Notes under the pieces: generated by a model
Told to the model about the DNA's origin: nothing
The model's input: only the letters and a program-made list of their open reading frames with translations
The model's database searches: none
Assembly (NCBI RefSeq): GCF_029962835.1
Contig: NC_080586.1
Location: 64,054,001 to 64,118,000, forward strand
DNA length: 64,000 bases
Reading direction: 5' to 3'
DNA from: Magnolia sinica
Taxonomy: Eukaryota > Streptophyta > Magnoliopsida > Magnoliales > Magnoliaceae
Program-made: the position numbers and the translations under genes
Shown: positions 35,501 to 47,264 of the stretch, piece by piece
Layout: each line of letters begins with the position of its first letter
Numbering within the stretch: position 1 is the first letter of the stretch

Positions 35501-35709
35501 ATGATGGGCCTTCATGTGGACCCCCACCATGATGCATGTGATGCATTCAAGCCATCCAACCCCTTTGAAAGTTCATTTGATGATATGAGCTAAAGAATGA
35601 GTCAAGTCCATAGTTCATGTGGACCCCCACCATGATGCATGGGTTGCATCCAAACCATCCACCATTTGGCAAGCTTGTATTACAGGCTTAAGACTAAAAA
35701 TAAGACAGA

Positions 35710-36330
35710 TCTATATTTAAGTGGACCCCACCTTAGTATATGTATGGGGCCCATTTTGATTTATTTATGGCCGTCCATTGAGGCCCACCTTGGTATATGT
35801 ATGGGGCCCATTTTTATTTATTTATGGCCGTCCATTGAGGCCCACCTTGGTATATGTATGGGGCCATTTTGATTTATTTATGGTCGTCCATTGAGGCCCA
35901 CCTTGGTTTGTGTATGAGGCCCATCTTAATTTATTTGTGGCCGTCCATTGAGGCCCATATGATATGCATATGGCCCATGTGATTAGGCCCATTTTGACAT
36001 ATTTTAAGGCCCATCTTGATGTAGTTATGGCCCATCCATTGGGGTCCACCTTTGATATGTATGAGACCCATCTGTGAGGCCTACCTTTGATATGTTTATG
36101 GCCCATCTGTGAGGCCCACATTTGATATGTTTATGGCCCGTTGTTGAGGCCCACTTGATGTATATGAGGCCCATATGATGTGGCCCATTTGATGTATTTG
36201 GAGCCCATGGGTTGAGGCCCATTGTGATGCATTAGGGCCAATAGGTTAAGGCCCATTGTGATGTATTAGGGCCCATGGGTTGAGGCCCATTTGATGTATT
36301 TAAGACCCATGGGTTGATGCCCAATGGGAT
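35710..36330. repeat. Degenerate tandem repeat of GGCCCA ... TGATTTATTTATGG units
   Basis: The first part (35735-35955) has about four units of ~59 bp containing GGGGCCCATTTTGATTTATT and GGCCGTCCATTGAGGCCCAC. The rest has shorter, more diverged GAGGCCCATnTGATGTAT units. LTR 2 has a weaker counterpart at 40390-40680. Confidence 0.8.
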
Positions 36331-39300
36331 GTATACAAGGTCTATTACATTGTGTGATTTCACCATGGGTTATGTAATGACATTTATAGCGGGCCATGCC
36401 TTGAGAGCAATGTTGGTTTGACGTCCACATTGTAAGAATAATATTGGTTAAATGTCTGCATTATAACTCTCCCTAGGGCCCATTAATAGGTCCATGCTTG
36501 TTGTGTGTAGGCCATTAAGGCCCATCTTCGTTGTGAGGATAGTTCATCACCATATGAAATGCTTAGTATAACTCCATGATTCATGCCCATACGCATCATA
36601 TGTATGCTTGATATGAGGAATGTTTGATCATAGCATACGCCATTGGGCAGACTATTTACGGGACTCCTTATGAGACGGAGTGCCCACATTATTGCGCCGT
36701 ATGCGCAGGATTGCTGCATGACTGGATAGTGTGACTCATGCATCTCATATATATGTGACTTGATCATTGTACGCCCTAGCGACATCAGGGTCGTGGCCTC
36801 CACAAACACATCGTGGATGGCCAGATGGGACACCGAAAATGCTTGGTTCTAGCACTGTGGGCACGTAGGATGTCCTTGGGTGAAAATTTCAGAACCTCCT
36901 TGGTATCAGGAGATGCTCCAACGTCTAGACCGAGTGGAATATGAGCGCTGATGCATATACCATGAGGTCGGAAGGAGGTGTGGCCTTATCCACCTGAGTG
37001 AGGGGGCTATAAGCTAGGCTGAGTATGACCAGCTCGTAAATGGGTCCGCTATCGACGAGCCGAGCTCGATATTGGCAGGCGGATAGTGAGGTCTGTTCCA
37101 CTCACTGGGCTGTGCATCTACGAAGGAGGCAGTCGAAGTGGAGTGTAATAGACCCTGGTGATTTTTCAGAGAGCAAACGTACTGATATGTGGACTTATTG
37201 AGCAGGAATTGCATATCCATTCATTCATTCATTCACTATCTACTCAGGCTGGTGGTGCGTAACTATTTGTCGCGTGTACCTTCGCATGGCCAGGATTTCG
37301 GTTGGGCGCGCGACTAACCTGAGATCAAGAGTTTACCACATTGAGTCAAACTATCCAAATTTAGGTATGGGACTGGTTTGAATAGAAGTCCCTTGTGGTA
37401 AACCCCGTAGCCTGCGATATTACGTACTATCATCTTGACTTCACATTCCAGCATGGCCATTTCATTCGCACCGCATATTACATTGCATCCGCAGTACTTA
37501 GCATTTTGGGTTACTATATTTTTGCATGAGGTTGATGGTGTTCGTGGCTCGTTAGGATATGTATATTGCATTGCATCCTCATCATCTATTATTGTCTTAT
37601 TATGTTTTGCATCACATAGCCTTGGTACGACTGATAGCACTCATGGACTTACCAGTATATTTTCGCTTACTCTGATATCTTATGATTCATGATCTTGTCA
37701 GTATTTCTGCTTATCTCGATGATGTATGATTTATGGACTTTAGGTATACTTAACACGTACCTTGTGCATACACTTTCACCACCCTTTAAGCTTTCTATAA
37801 GCTTATGCACGATAGATGTGTGCAGGTGGCGTTAGGTTGCAGCAGCGTTGAGCTTAGAGCGTGCAACTGTCTTCTGGAGCTTTGATTTATGTATTTTCCT
37901 TTCAGCATTGTATTCAATTGATTATATTAGTGGATATGTGATGATGATGTTGCCTTTGTGAATTGGGTACACTTGTGGTTATGCTCCATTATAACAAAAA
38001 AAATCATACTGAAAATCCTCCTTGTAAGACCCGTGTCCTAGTCCGTACCATTCCGTTAGCTTCCGCGGTCCTTTCGATCGAGTTCCGCAACCTTCGCACC
38101 GTATCCGACGTTTACGTGCGATCCTAAACCGGGTCCCGCATACCTAAGTCGGTTTGAACCAAAACCTGTATCTTAGCGACCGCGTCGTCGCCGCGGTTCC
38201 AATGTCGCGACTCGCGCACCGAACCGATACCTAGGCCAAGAGATGTAGGCTAGTGTTTGTTTCGAAGAAACGTCGCGCATTGCGAATATCGAGAGAATCT
38301 TTATGATATGTCTCATCAATCAATCAATCAATCAATCAAGTACACTCCATACCTCAAGTACAAGTCAAGTACAACAACTCATCCCCACCTTTTTAAAAGT
38401 CCACTCTCTCTCTCCACCTCACCATTCCCTTTTACAATTTTCAAACTCACCCATACCTCTTTTACAAATTTTTAACCCAACCCATACCCTTCCTTACTTC
38501 ACCCCATCCATATTATTCCCATCACCTCACTCCCTCTCTCTCATTTCTCAAATCTCTCAAGCAACCCAAAATTCCATACGTCCAAGATTCTCCCTCCCAA
38601 ATGCCAAGTGTGGCCCACTTTCCCTACCCTCTCATCTCCCATCTCAACCATTTATCTTTCATCAACCATCATTAAAACTAAAGGCAAGGAGCTAAGGAGG
38701 CTAAAGAACCAAGAAGAAGGAAGATAGGTGGGTGATTTACCGTTGTTTTCGATTTTAGGGCCCACTTGTTGGTGGGACCCATTTTGATGTATGTGATTTA
38801 ATCAAGAGGGGCTCATAGTGGCGGGGTCCATTCATCTCACCGTGTCTCTCTCTCTCTACGTCTCTCTTTCTCTCTCTCTTTTGTTATGGGTGTGGTCCAC
38901 TAGATCCACACCGATCGTGGACCCACCATGATGGATGTATTCTATCAACGCCATCCATCTGCCTTATCCATCCCATCCAGTGGGCCTGACTTGGATGATG
39001 GAAAACACAAATATTAGACCCATTAGGTGGGCCACGATCGTGTGAGACCCACCTTGATGACACGTGGGCCACCTACATGTGGGATCCACCATGATGATTG
39101 TGTTATATCCATGCTGCCCGGCGTCCAGGAGACGCTGGACAGTGGCTAACATGGAGTGTGTATACTGACGTGGGTGTGTTCTAACAAAAAAAATAATATT
39201 TACTTTTGAGGTGGGTTGTCCATGTAGGCCCCACCTTGATGTATGTATACAATCCAAGCCGTCCATCCTTCTCCTCAGATCATTTTAGGCGTTGAGCCAA

Positions 39301-39904
39301 AATTTGAGGCCAATCTGATCATCGGGCAGACTATAATATAGTAAATTGTGTTTCTACCATTGAAATACCACCGGATGTTTGAGTATACCAAAACCTGTCC
39401 AATATTGGACTTGTTCGGATTGTATCGAGCCACAGGAACCAATGGCTGGGTTGGATTCGTCTGACGTGGGCCCCACCTACCAAAAACCAACAGATTTTTA
39501 GTTTTCAAAAAAAAAAAGTAAAACAGCAGCAGCGCTGCTGTCAGAAGACGCAGGCAGCGCCTGCGGCTGCGTGGGCGGGTGAACGGACGAGTTGGGCCTC
39601 AACGCTGTGCATTGGGTGGGCCCTTAGGGCAGTGGCCCCCTGCCAAAAATCAGCCGTATACGGAACTCAGGTGGGCCATACCATCTAAAATCATGTGAGG
39701 ACATGCCTAAAACATGTAAAATCACTCGGTGGGGCCTACCTGAAATTTGGATGCGGCTGAAACTTGGTCTGAACCGTCAGTCAAGTGGGACACACATAAT
39801 GGGTGGACTGGATTTGTGAACCACATTAGGTGGGCCCCAGGCCCACCCCCAGGTCCACGTGACCTTATAAACAAGTTGAATGACAGATAAATATCACGGT
39901 GGGC

Positions 39905-40205
39905 CCAAGGTCCGTGTGACCTTATAAACAGTTGGATGGCAAATAAACGGTACAGTGGGCCCTACCCAAGGTCCGTGTGACCTTATAAACAGTTGGATGG
40001 CAAATAAACAGTACAGTGGGCCCTACCCTGGTCCACATGACCTTATAAACAGTTGGATGGCAAATAAACAGTACAGTGGGCCCTACCCTAGTCCACATGA
40101 CCTTATAAACAGTTGGATGGCAAATAAACAGTACAGTGGGCCCTACCCTGGTCCACATGACCTTATGAACAGTTGGATGGCAAATAAACAGTATAGTGGG
40201 CCAGT
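39905..40205. repeat. 60-bp tandem array in LTR 2, five units
   Basis: Units of exactly 60 bp carry GACCTTATAAACAGTTGGAT, GGCAAATAAACAGTACAGTG and GGCCCTACCC. They differ by only a few bases. LTR 1 has one or two diverged units around 32985-33130, so the array expanded in this LTR only. Confidence 0.93.
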
Positions 40206-41513
40206 TTGGATGGAAAATAAACATTACTGTGGGCCCCAGGTTTGAGTGACCTTATCAATGGGTTGGATGGAAAATAAACATTATGGTAGGCCCCACATGG
40301 GACCCACTTATGTATGTATTGTAAACCACACCCTCCATTAGTGTGGGCCCCACCGTGATGCATGTGTTTCATCCAACCCATCCAATCATTTGAAAATTAT
40401 TTTAAGACCATGCGATGAGGCCCATCTTGGCGTGTTTGTGGGCCATTCATTGAGGCCCACTTTGATTTGTATAAGGCCCATTGTAATGTGTGCAAGGCCT
40501 ATGGGTTATGGCCCATTGCGATGTACATATGGCCCGTATACGAGGCCCATATGATTAAGCCCATCTTAATGTAGTCATGACCCATCCACTGAGATTTATA
40601 TAAGGCCCATGTTGTGAGGTCATTTGATGTATTAGAGGCCCATGGGTCGAGGCCCAATAGGACGTTCATAAGGCCCATTGTAGTGTGATTCCACCATGGT
40701 ATATGTGTCGACCCTTATAGCGGGCTATGCTTTGGGAGCAATGATGGTTTATTGTCCACATTGCAAGGATGATGTTGGTTAAATGTCCGCATTGTCACTC
40801 TCCCTAAGGCCCTTTGATAAGCCCATACCTGTAATGTGTAGGCCGTTTAGGCCCATCTTCATTTTGATCAGAGCCCATCACCACATAACATGCTTAGTAT
40901 AGATCCATGATTCATGATCATACGCATCATATGTATGCCTGACGTGAGGATTGACTGATCATTGCACATGCCTTTGGGTAGATTGTTTATGGACTCCCTG
41001 ATAGATGGAGTTGCCCTACTTGAGCGCTCGGTACACGCAGGATTGTTACATGTCTAATAGTATGATTCATGCACTTGCATTAGTGTGATTATTATATGCC
41101 CTAGTGACATCAGGGCCATAACCTCCACAGACACATCGTGGGTGGCTGGATTGGATACTGAAAATATTGTTACTAAGCATCGGGGCGCCATAGATGTCCC
41201 TAGGTAAAAATCTCTAAACTCGATGGTACCAAAGGATAACTCCAACGTCGAGACCGAGTGGATATATGAGCGCGCGAGGGCCGAATACCATGAGGTCGCA
41301 TCTCCCACTATGTCGTGGTCGGTTGGAAAGGGGTGTGGCCTTACTCGCCCGAGGGTAGGGGGCAATATTAGGCTGAGTTTGACCAGCTCGTAAATGGGTC
41401 CGCTATCGACATGCCAGATAGGTATTGGCAGACTATTGGCCAGGTGTATAGTGAGGTTTCTTACGCTCACTTGGACTATGTGGCTAGGAGAGCGGTAGTG
41501 CCACTTGGAGTGT

Positions 41514-41518
41514 ACTAA
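41514..41518. repeat. Left target duplication of the chromovirus
   Basis: ACTAA, repeated at 54921-54925. The empty site is visible in LTR 1 at 37141-37155 (GTGTAATAGACCCTGG). Confidence 0.92.
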
Positions 41519-44512
41519 TGTAACAACCCGACCAGTCGGTACAGTGTCCTGGGGCGTCCACGTCGGACTTTTCACAGGACCGATCGTTTAGAAACATTTG
41601 TGGTGGGGGTGCCATGAGCAAATTAGTCTAGGATTAGCTCATTCGAATATGCCGGATAGGCCATGGCAAGACCAAGTGCGGGCCGCCAAGCCGGATAGCC
41701 ATTTACACTGAGCTACGGGCCGTGCGGGCTGTACCGCGACGCCGGAAGGTCAGAAAAATCTAGAAATTCAGGGGATTATAGGACTCACTGGGCTTGTGGA
41801 CCATCGCGGACCGCGGGCCCAGCAGGCACTCAGAAGTGGGATCTGGCACTGGCTTAGTGCACCCCACCCTCGCCAGGACCAGAATCTGGCGCTTGCGAAT
41901 GGAATCGAGATTTTGGGCTATCCAACCATTGGAACTCTTCCATATTTATGGCGGAGGTCTAGTGGATTTTCCTACGCACGTCCACCAACTCCAGGACCCG
42001 ATCATGGGCCGGTCACCGTCGATCGCAAATCGGACCCGTGCGATCAAAACCCTGGTCCGATCGTCCCCAAGTTTTGGGTGGCCCTTCATCGGGCCATGAA
42101 GCGCCTATCCTAGAAATTTCATAGCCCGAGGACCACCAGAATTACTCAAATCACTAGAATGGACCCCACAGGGCCGTTTAAAGACCAGGACCTTGGGCTC
42201 AAACCCCACCTTCGTCTACCCATTTACTCCCAAATTTTACACGGGCCCTAATCGGACCATGAGGCACCTCCCCACCAAAATTGGTGACCAAAGGAGCATT
42301 AGGGCCACACCAACCCCAAAAATGCCCCCTAGGTGGCTAATTTGGGAAATTGAGGGAACTTAAGGCCATGAGGGCCAAGTCTAGGGAATAAACCCTATCC
42401 CTCATGAACCCCTCTCCCATTTGCTACAACCACCATGAGAGAAGGAGAGTAAAGGGGAGAAAGAGGGAAGAAAGAGATTTGTGGGACCCTAGATCAAGGT
42501 GGGGTCCCAAGAAAAGCCAACCCTTCCATCTCGTTGCCTCTCTTGCAAGGAGAAACCCCTCTCCTTAGCTTCAACAACGGTCCGCGGGTTGCCTAGGTAA
42601 GGTTTTCACCCCTCATTCTTGAAATCCATGTAGCAAGGTGAGTTTGGCTTGAAATTCTAACATGCAATAACTTGGCTCAGGGATTCCGTCCGATCTACCC
42701 GAAAGCCCTCTTTCCTAGGGCGTTTCCGATTCTCCAACGAACCATAGGTGCGGACTATTACTCCTAGGTGGTCTTGCACCAATTTCAATATGGGATTAAT
42801 GATTTTGATTGCTTGGTGGGTTTAGAGAATATAGAGAAAAACTTAGGATTTCATGCTTATTGGAGTGCTATGGAATTATATGTTTTAATTGATTCCCTCA
42901 CATAATGTTTGTACTTGCTTCTTGCATGACTCGGTGTAAATTTGTTGATTACTTGTTGATGTTTTGTTGGATTTGCACTTATGATGTTGCCCCATAGCAT
43001 GCATGCCTTAATTGTTTCCTATGCAAATTTGTTTTCCCATGAGTGGTGGGAAGTGAGCAACTTCCTCACTAACACACACACTATACATGCACCATTACTC
43101 ATAAATCATGATGTTCTGCTTAGTAAATCAATATGAATTGTATATGGATGTATGAGATTGTGATGATGATTTCGCCAGTTGATAACCCTATCCGTTGACT
43201 TGTTGTGGACCACCATCCAAACCCTAGGGATTGGTCAAGAAAGCATGGAGAGTCGAGGTGGTCCCGTTGGTAGGACCGCCTTGAGGTAAAACCCGTGGAT
43301 TTGGGCGAGTGCGGGAGGGCGACAGTAGTTGGACTACATGGGTTGCTTGCACCCGATGTCGCACCGCCATGTATTCGCCTGGACTCGTGCGGTTTAGCCT
43401 ACCGTTGACCAACCATGATTGTTAACCCTGTTTGCACACATCTGTATGGAACCTGTGACACCCTGCAACCGATGTAGCCCATCAATAATCCACCTAGAAA
43501 TGGTCCACAGCCTCGTGAGCCGGGCATGGTGGAATGGGACACTGTGTTCGAGCTGTCGGCCTACGCTGGGGTGACGCGCCTCCCCGTAGTGACCGCGAGC
43601 GACCCCATGTTCAGCACCCCCATGTGCTTGAAGTCGGGGATGGAGGAAACCTGACGGGGTCAAGGACCGCGGGGTCTCGGCCTCACGTATTGGGGGGCCT
43701 TGGCCTCGCAACCAGTTCAGGGCATGTGAAATGTGAGGTGTGACAGATTCTCAAACCTGCTGGATGAAAGGAACTAACTAAAGAACTCGGCTAACATGAT
43801 CGCATCGCATCGCACTAGGTAGGGTAGCGACTCGGCAGTCGAGGTCGCACTGAGGGAGTGTTGGCATTGGCGATCGTTAGATGTCGTCGCATGAGGGAGC
43901 GTTGTTGTGAGGGCATGCATCATATCATGCTGCATACATGCGCATTAATAAGACTACTTAGATGTTGGTGACTATATGCTTTTCATTAAAACCGTATTAA
44001 AATTGTTGCATATGATAACTTGAGATTAATAGCACCCACTGAGTTGATCACTCACTCCCACTCTGGGACGGTGTTTTAAAACACCAACCAGACCCTTTCA
44101 TAGATGCAGATGACCCGGGACTGGAGGAGCCTGGTGAGACGAGCTTGGACGAGGAGGACGAGCTATCGTACTTCCAGCTGATGGAGGGTTCTCCACCGGC
44201 TTGATTGGCGGGATTGGGATGGCCGGGCGTTGGGCTTGGCCTCATTCTTTTGGACCCTAGTAATTTTTTATAGTTGGTTTGGGCCACGCCTCGTGCGACC
44301 CATTTTATTGTTTTGGACTCGTGTATGCATATATATTTATGACCGCCCTCTTTCATTTCAGCTGCAATGCGTGTTCATGCTTCATGTTCAGGGAGTTTCC
44401 GGCTGCGCTACTCAAACAGATATAATGCACATTAATGGAAACCTGATAACAGTAACTCCCGGAAACTCGGGAGTTGAGCGGATGTGCGACCCCCGATTTT
44501 CAGGGTGTTACA
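41519..44512 (+). repeat. 5' LTR of the chromovirus
   Basis: It starts TGTAACAACCC and ends GGGTGTTACA. It differs from the 3' LTR mainly by ~20 extra bp near 41552-41580 and scattered substitutions, many of them C/T or G/A. Open frames inside (41794-42113, 43394-43743, both strands) are not recognised as genes. Confidence 0.95.
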
Positions 44513-44515
44513 AGT

Positions 44516-44527
44516 TGGTATCAGAGC
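44516..44527 (+). promoter_or_regulatory. Primer-binding site of the chromovirus
   Basis: TGGTATCAGAGC, complementary to initiator tRNA-Met, three bases after the 5' LTR. Confidence 0.95.
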
Positions 44528-45636
44528 GTGGTTTGGAATTTATTGGGCCATGGAATATGAACCCGCTAAAGTATTCGCTGACTTGAAAGGCTGTGTAGTA
44601 GGAACTACGAAACCTTAGGAACCTCCCCACTTCCGGATGAGGAATAGGGAACTAACCTGGCGACCCCAAATTAGTGCAACGAAGTGCCACTAGTCAAGTT
44701 GGAGGGATAAAGACAAACCGTGGGCTGAACGATTTGGGTGGTATAAGCCCTCGTCCAGGTCCGAAGGGATAACATTGGGCCCAACGTACTAACTCCGGCT
44801 CACCCGGGGGAAATTAGGATTGGGCGAACGCGAGACTACCGGAACTGGAGAGGAGGTAGAGGAATCAGATTTTGGATCCAAACCGGGAAGAATCTCACTG
44901 CGCCACTAAGCCCATTCCGTAGGTCGGCGTCTTCTACCCCAATTTCATATATGGCGCGCCGAGTAACTCACCACAATTTGGGAGAAACGGCCATCGCAAG
45001 GTGTGGCTCAGAGCTCCGGCGCCGCAGCGCCCGCCCGGCGCCGCCGGCGCCCGAATTCAAGGATGAGTTTTCCCTCTCCTCCACCATGCACGCACGTGTG
45101 GGACCCACTTGGCTAACTATTTGGGGTGTTTTAAACTCCATTTCCCCTATTTCCACTACTTCCCACCTCATTTCCCTCCTCCCTCTCTCTCCCATCCGAA
45201 TTTTTCTCCACCCATCCTTCCCTTCTTCACATCTCCCTTCACCCATATACAAGACCCACATTCAAAAAAAAAAACCCATCATCTTCTTCATGAACTCCTT
45301 CCTTCAATGCCCATTTAGAACCCATCTCACCCCATTTCCCCCTAAACCCTCCTTCTCTAATTTCTTTCTTCATCTCCATTAAAACCCAACATTAATCATC
45401 TTCTAAAGGCCCACCCTTCTACATCCACCCTCCACTCATTTTTCCCAAACCCCATTCCTCTTCTATCCATCTTCCTCTCCCTCATCTCAAAACCCTTCCT
45501 AGACCCATCCCTAAGGTTTTCCCTAGGCCTCCTTCAACCATCCACTTATTTGGACAAACCTACATTCCTTAGCCAAGGAATGACTTTCCTCGCAACCGTC
45601 GTCTCCTTCTTCACCATTCCGGTGGTCCTTTTACTC

Positions 45637-46917
45637 ATGGGGAAGAAAAGACTGGCAACCGCCGAGCCGGGGCCAAGCCGAGAAAGGCGGAGTAAGCAGA
45701 AGACTGATCCAAAGGGGAAGGCAGTCGCGGAAGTCCGATCCAAGCGCAAAAATGACCCTCGGAGGGCTCCCGCGAATCGAGCGACCCTACCACCCGTGGA
45801 GGATGTAGGAAATTTTCGTGCACGCAATGTCGCCTTCGAGGTCTCCGTGGAAGAACACCTGTTCGACGAGTTCGCCATACTCGGCCGACTGATGGAGAAG
45901 GATTGGAGCCCAATGTTCTATGGGAATCATCAAGCGAATGTAAGACAAGCGAGGGCTTTTTATGTGCGGATTAGAAACCCTCGATTTAAGCCCCTAGGAT
46001 TCGACCTGATAGTGGGAAACGAGAGAATTCCGATCGGGGTGGCAGATATCGCTGATGTGCTAGGAGTGTCTCAGGGTGAGCTACAGATTGATGAGGGAAG
46101 CTTAGATACGAGCCAAGCCCGCGATGTGCGGACTCGTTTTCTATGCGGCCAAGTGGCCCAGTGGAAGCGGGGAGAGCGAGGGCAAGGTCTGAGCGCGGCC
46201 AACTTGACCCCAGAGTATCGGGTACTCCATCGCATCTGCACCTACAACGTGTACCCGAGACTGATCAACCGCACCGAGTGTTCCCGCTACATGGTGGAAT
46301 TCTTATATCAGGTGGGACGTGGGGCGGATGTATGCCTTCCTAGTGTGGTGCTTTATCAGATTGTGCGGGCCGCCCGAGCAACGAGGAAGAGTGCATGCCT
46401 TCCGTTTGGCCGCCTGGTCTGTCGGCTGGCCGAGGAATACGGGATACGCGAGTCCGACGGAAACCCGGTGCCAATGCAACTACTGGGAGACGAGATGCTA
46501 AATAGCCTGAGGGCAGGCCCCAAACAGCGACAGGCCCACGTCGACCGATATGGAGACCCGGTCGAAGACGAGGCCGATAGTGATGGGGATGAAGAGGAAG
46601 GAAGTGAGGGCGAGGAGGAGGCAGAGGACGAGGATGAAACCGAAGCACCCGAAGGGCCTGAGGGGGCTGGGATGGCGCAAGAAGCTGAGGAGATTGAAGG
46701 AATTGGAATGGAGCCACCTATCGCTCCAGATATGTTAGGACGTTTGGACTCTCTCGATGCTAGGATGGCTAGGATCGAGGAGAACCAAGCGAGGATTGAG
46801 GCAAACCAAGTAAAGCAGGAGAAGTGGAATAAGAAGATGTATCGGGCTATAAAGGCCCTGATCTGCTGCAGCAAGGGGGAAGAAGCGCCCCCGCTATCAC
46901 CCGACTCAGACGAGTAG
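45637..46917 (+). CDS. Accessory ORF of the chromovirus, putative plant transposon protein-like
   Basis: This intact frame of 426 residues lies between the 5' LTR and gag. I prefer the start at 45637 (MGKKRLATAEPG) over an upstream ATG at 45550, because the latter adds a hydrophobic stretch unlike the family. Residues 1-50 are basic and rich in Arg, Lys and Ser, suggesting a nuclear localisation signal. Residues ~60-290 are globular, with EHLFDEFAILGRLMEKDW, LGFDLIVGNERIPI, LTPEYRVLHRICTYNVYP, ADVCLPSVVLYQIV and CLPFGRLVCRLAEEYGI. About residues 300-360 are a very acidic Glu/Asp run, and the C-terminal part has a coiled coil (RLDSLDARMARIEENQARIE). From memory it resembles the plant 'putative plant transposon protein' (Transposase_32-like) family, whose function is unknown. 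Chromoviruses usually have no ORF here. It is the only long uninterrupted frame of the element. Confidence 0.85.
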   Translation: MGKKRLATAEPGPSRERRSKQKTDPKGKAVAEVRSKRKNDPRRAPANRATLPPVEDVGNFRARNVAFEVSVEEHLFDEFAILGRLMEKDWSPMFYGNHQANVRQARAFYVRIRNPRFKPLGFDLIVGNERIPIGVADIADVLGVSQGELQIDEGSLDTSQARDVRTRFLCGQVAQWKRGERGQGLSAANLTPEYRVLHRICTYNVYPRLINRTECSRYMVEFLYQVGRGADVCLPSVVLYQIVRAARATRKSACLPFGRLVCRLAEEYGIRESDGNPVPMQLLGDEMLNSLRAGPKQRQAHVDRYGDPVEDEADSDGDEEEGSEGEEEAEDEDETEAPEGPEGAGMAQEAEEIEGIGMEPPIAPDMLGRLDSLDARMARIEENQARIEANQVKQEKWNKKMYRAIKALICCSKGEEAPPLSPDSDE

Positions 46918-47264
46918 CTCTAGAGCCGAACTAATATCTAGTAGTTATGTTAAGCTTATTAGGTCGGATTTCATGTACTAGGAGTTAGTTAGTACCCTAG
47001 CTTGACTTAGTTGTATTTCTTTTCGTTGTCATGATAGTAATGCTTGTAATCCGTGCTGCGACATGTAATTGGCCATATCAATGGTATTTTTGAAATCAAT
47101 GTGAAGTATGGGTTATCTCAGAAATTTTTCTTGTTGCTATGGAAATGTTTGTACGAATTTGCCTTTATACACAAATGGATCATATATGGACCTTGCATCT
47201 GTACGCATAATCCGGATTGAGAAATGTTTCAGCCCCTAATCTGTCTAAGGATGTTTTACAGGAA
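46918..47264. other. Spacer between accessory ORF and gag
   Basis: An AT-rich 347-bp spacer. It ends with ATGTTTTACAG just before the gag start, which matches a plant 3' splice site, so gag might be made from a spliced RNA that omits the accessory ORF. This is untested. Confidence 0.4.

Larger units (their letters stand above)
31235..38022 (+). repeat. LTR 1 of the outer element (3' end deleted, solo LTR inserted)
   Basis: It shares its start (TCCTAGTCC, GACCGCATCGTCGCTGCGG), middle and late parts with LTR 2. It ends at AAATCCTCCT (38022), where LTR 2 begins, so the last ~130 bp seen at 55446-55575 are absent. Without the solo LTR it is ~4.65 kb. It holds many GGGCCCACC ... TGATGTATG phrases. 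An open frame at 31321-31929 is not supported as a gene. Confidence 0.8.
38023..41518 (+). repeat. LTR 2 of the outer element, 5' part
   Basis: It starts TGTAAGACCCGTGTCC, similar to 31235 onward, and runs to GTGTACTAA where the chromovirus was inserted. It continues at 54926. (ATCA)n at 38319-38338 and CT runs at 38845-38880 are included. Confidence 0.85.

Noticed and set aside
44513..44530. Possible tRNA gene at TGGTATCAGAGC
   Set aside because: This is only the primer-binding site complementary to a tRNA end. No cloverleaf surrounds it. The same applies to 8860-8872.
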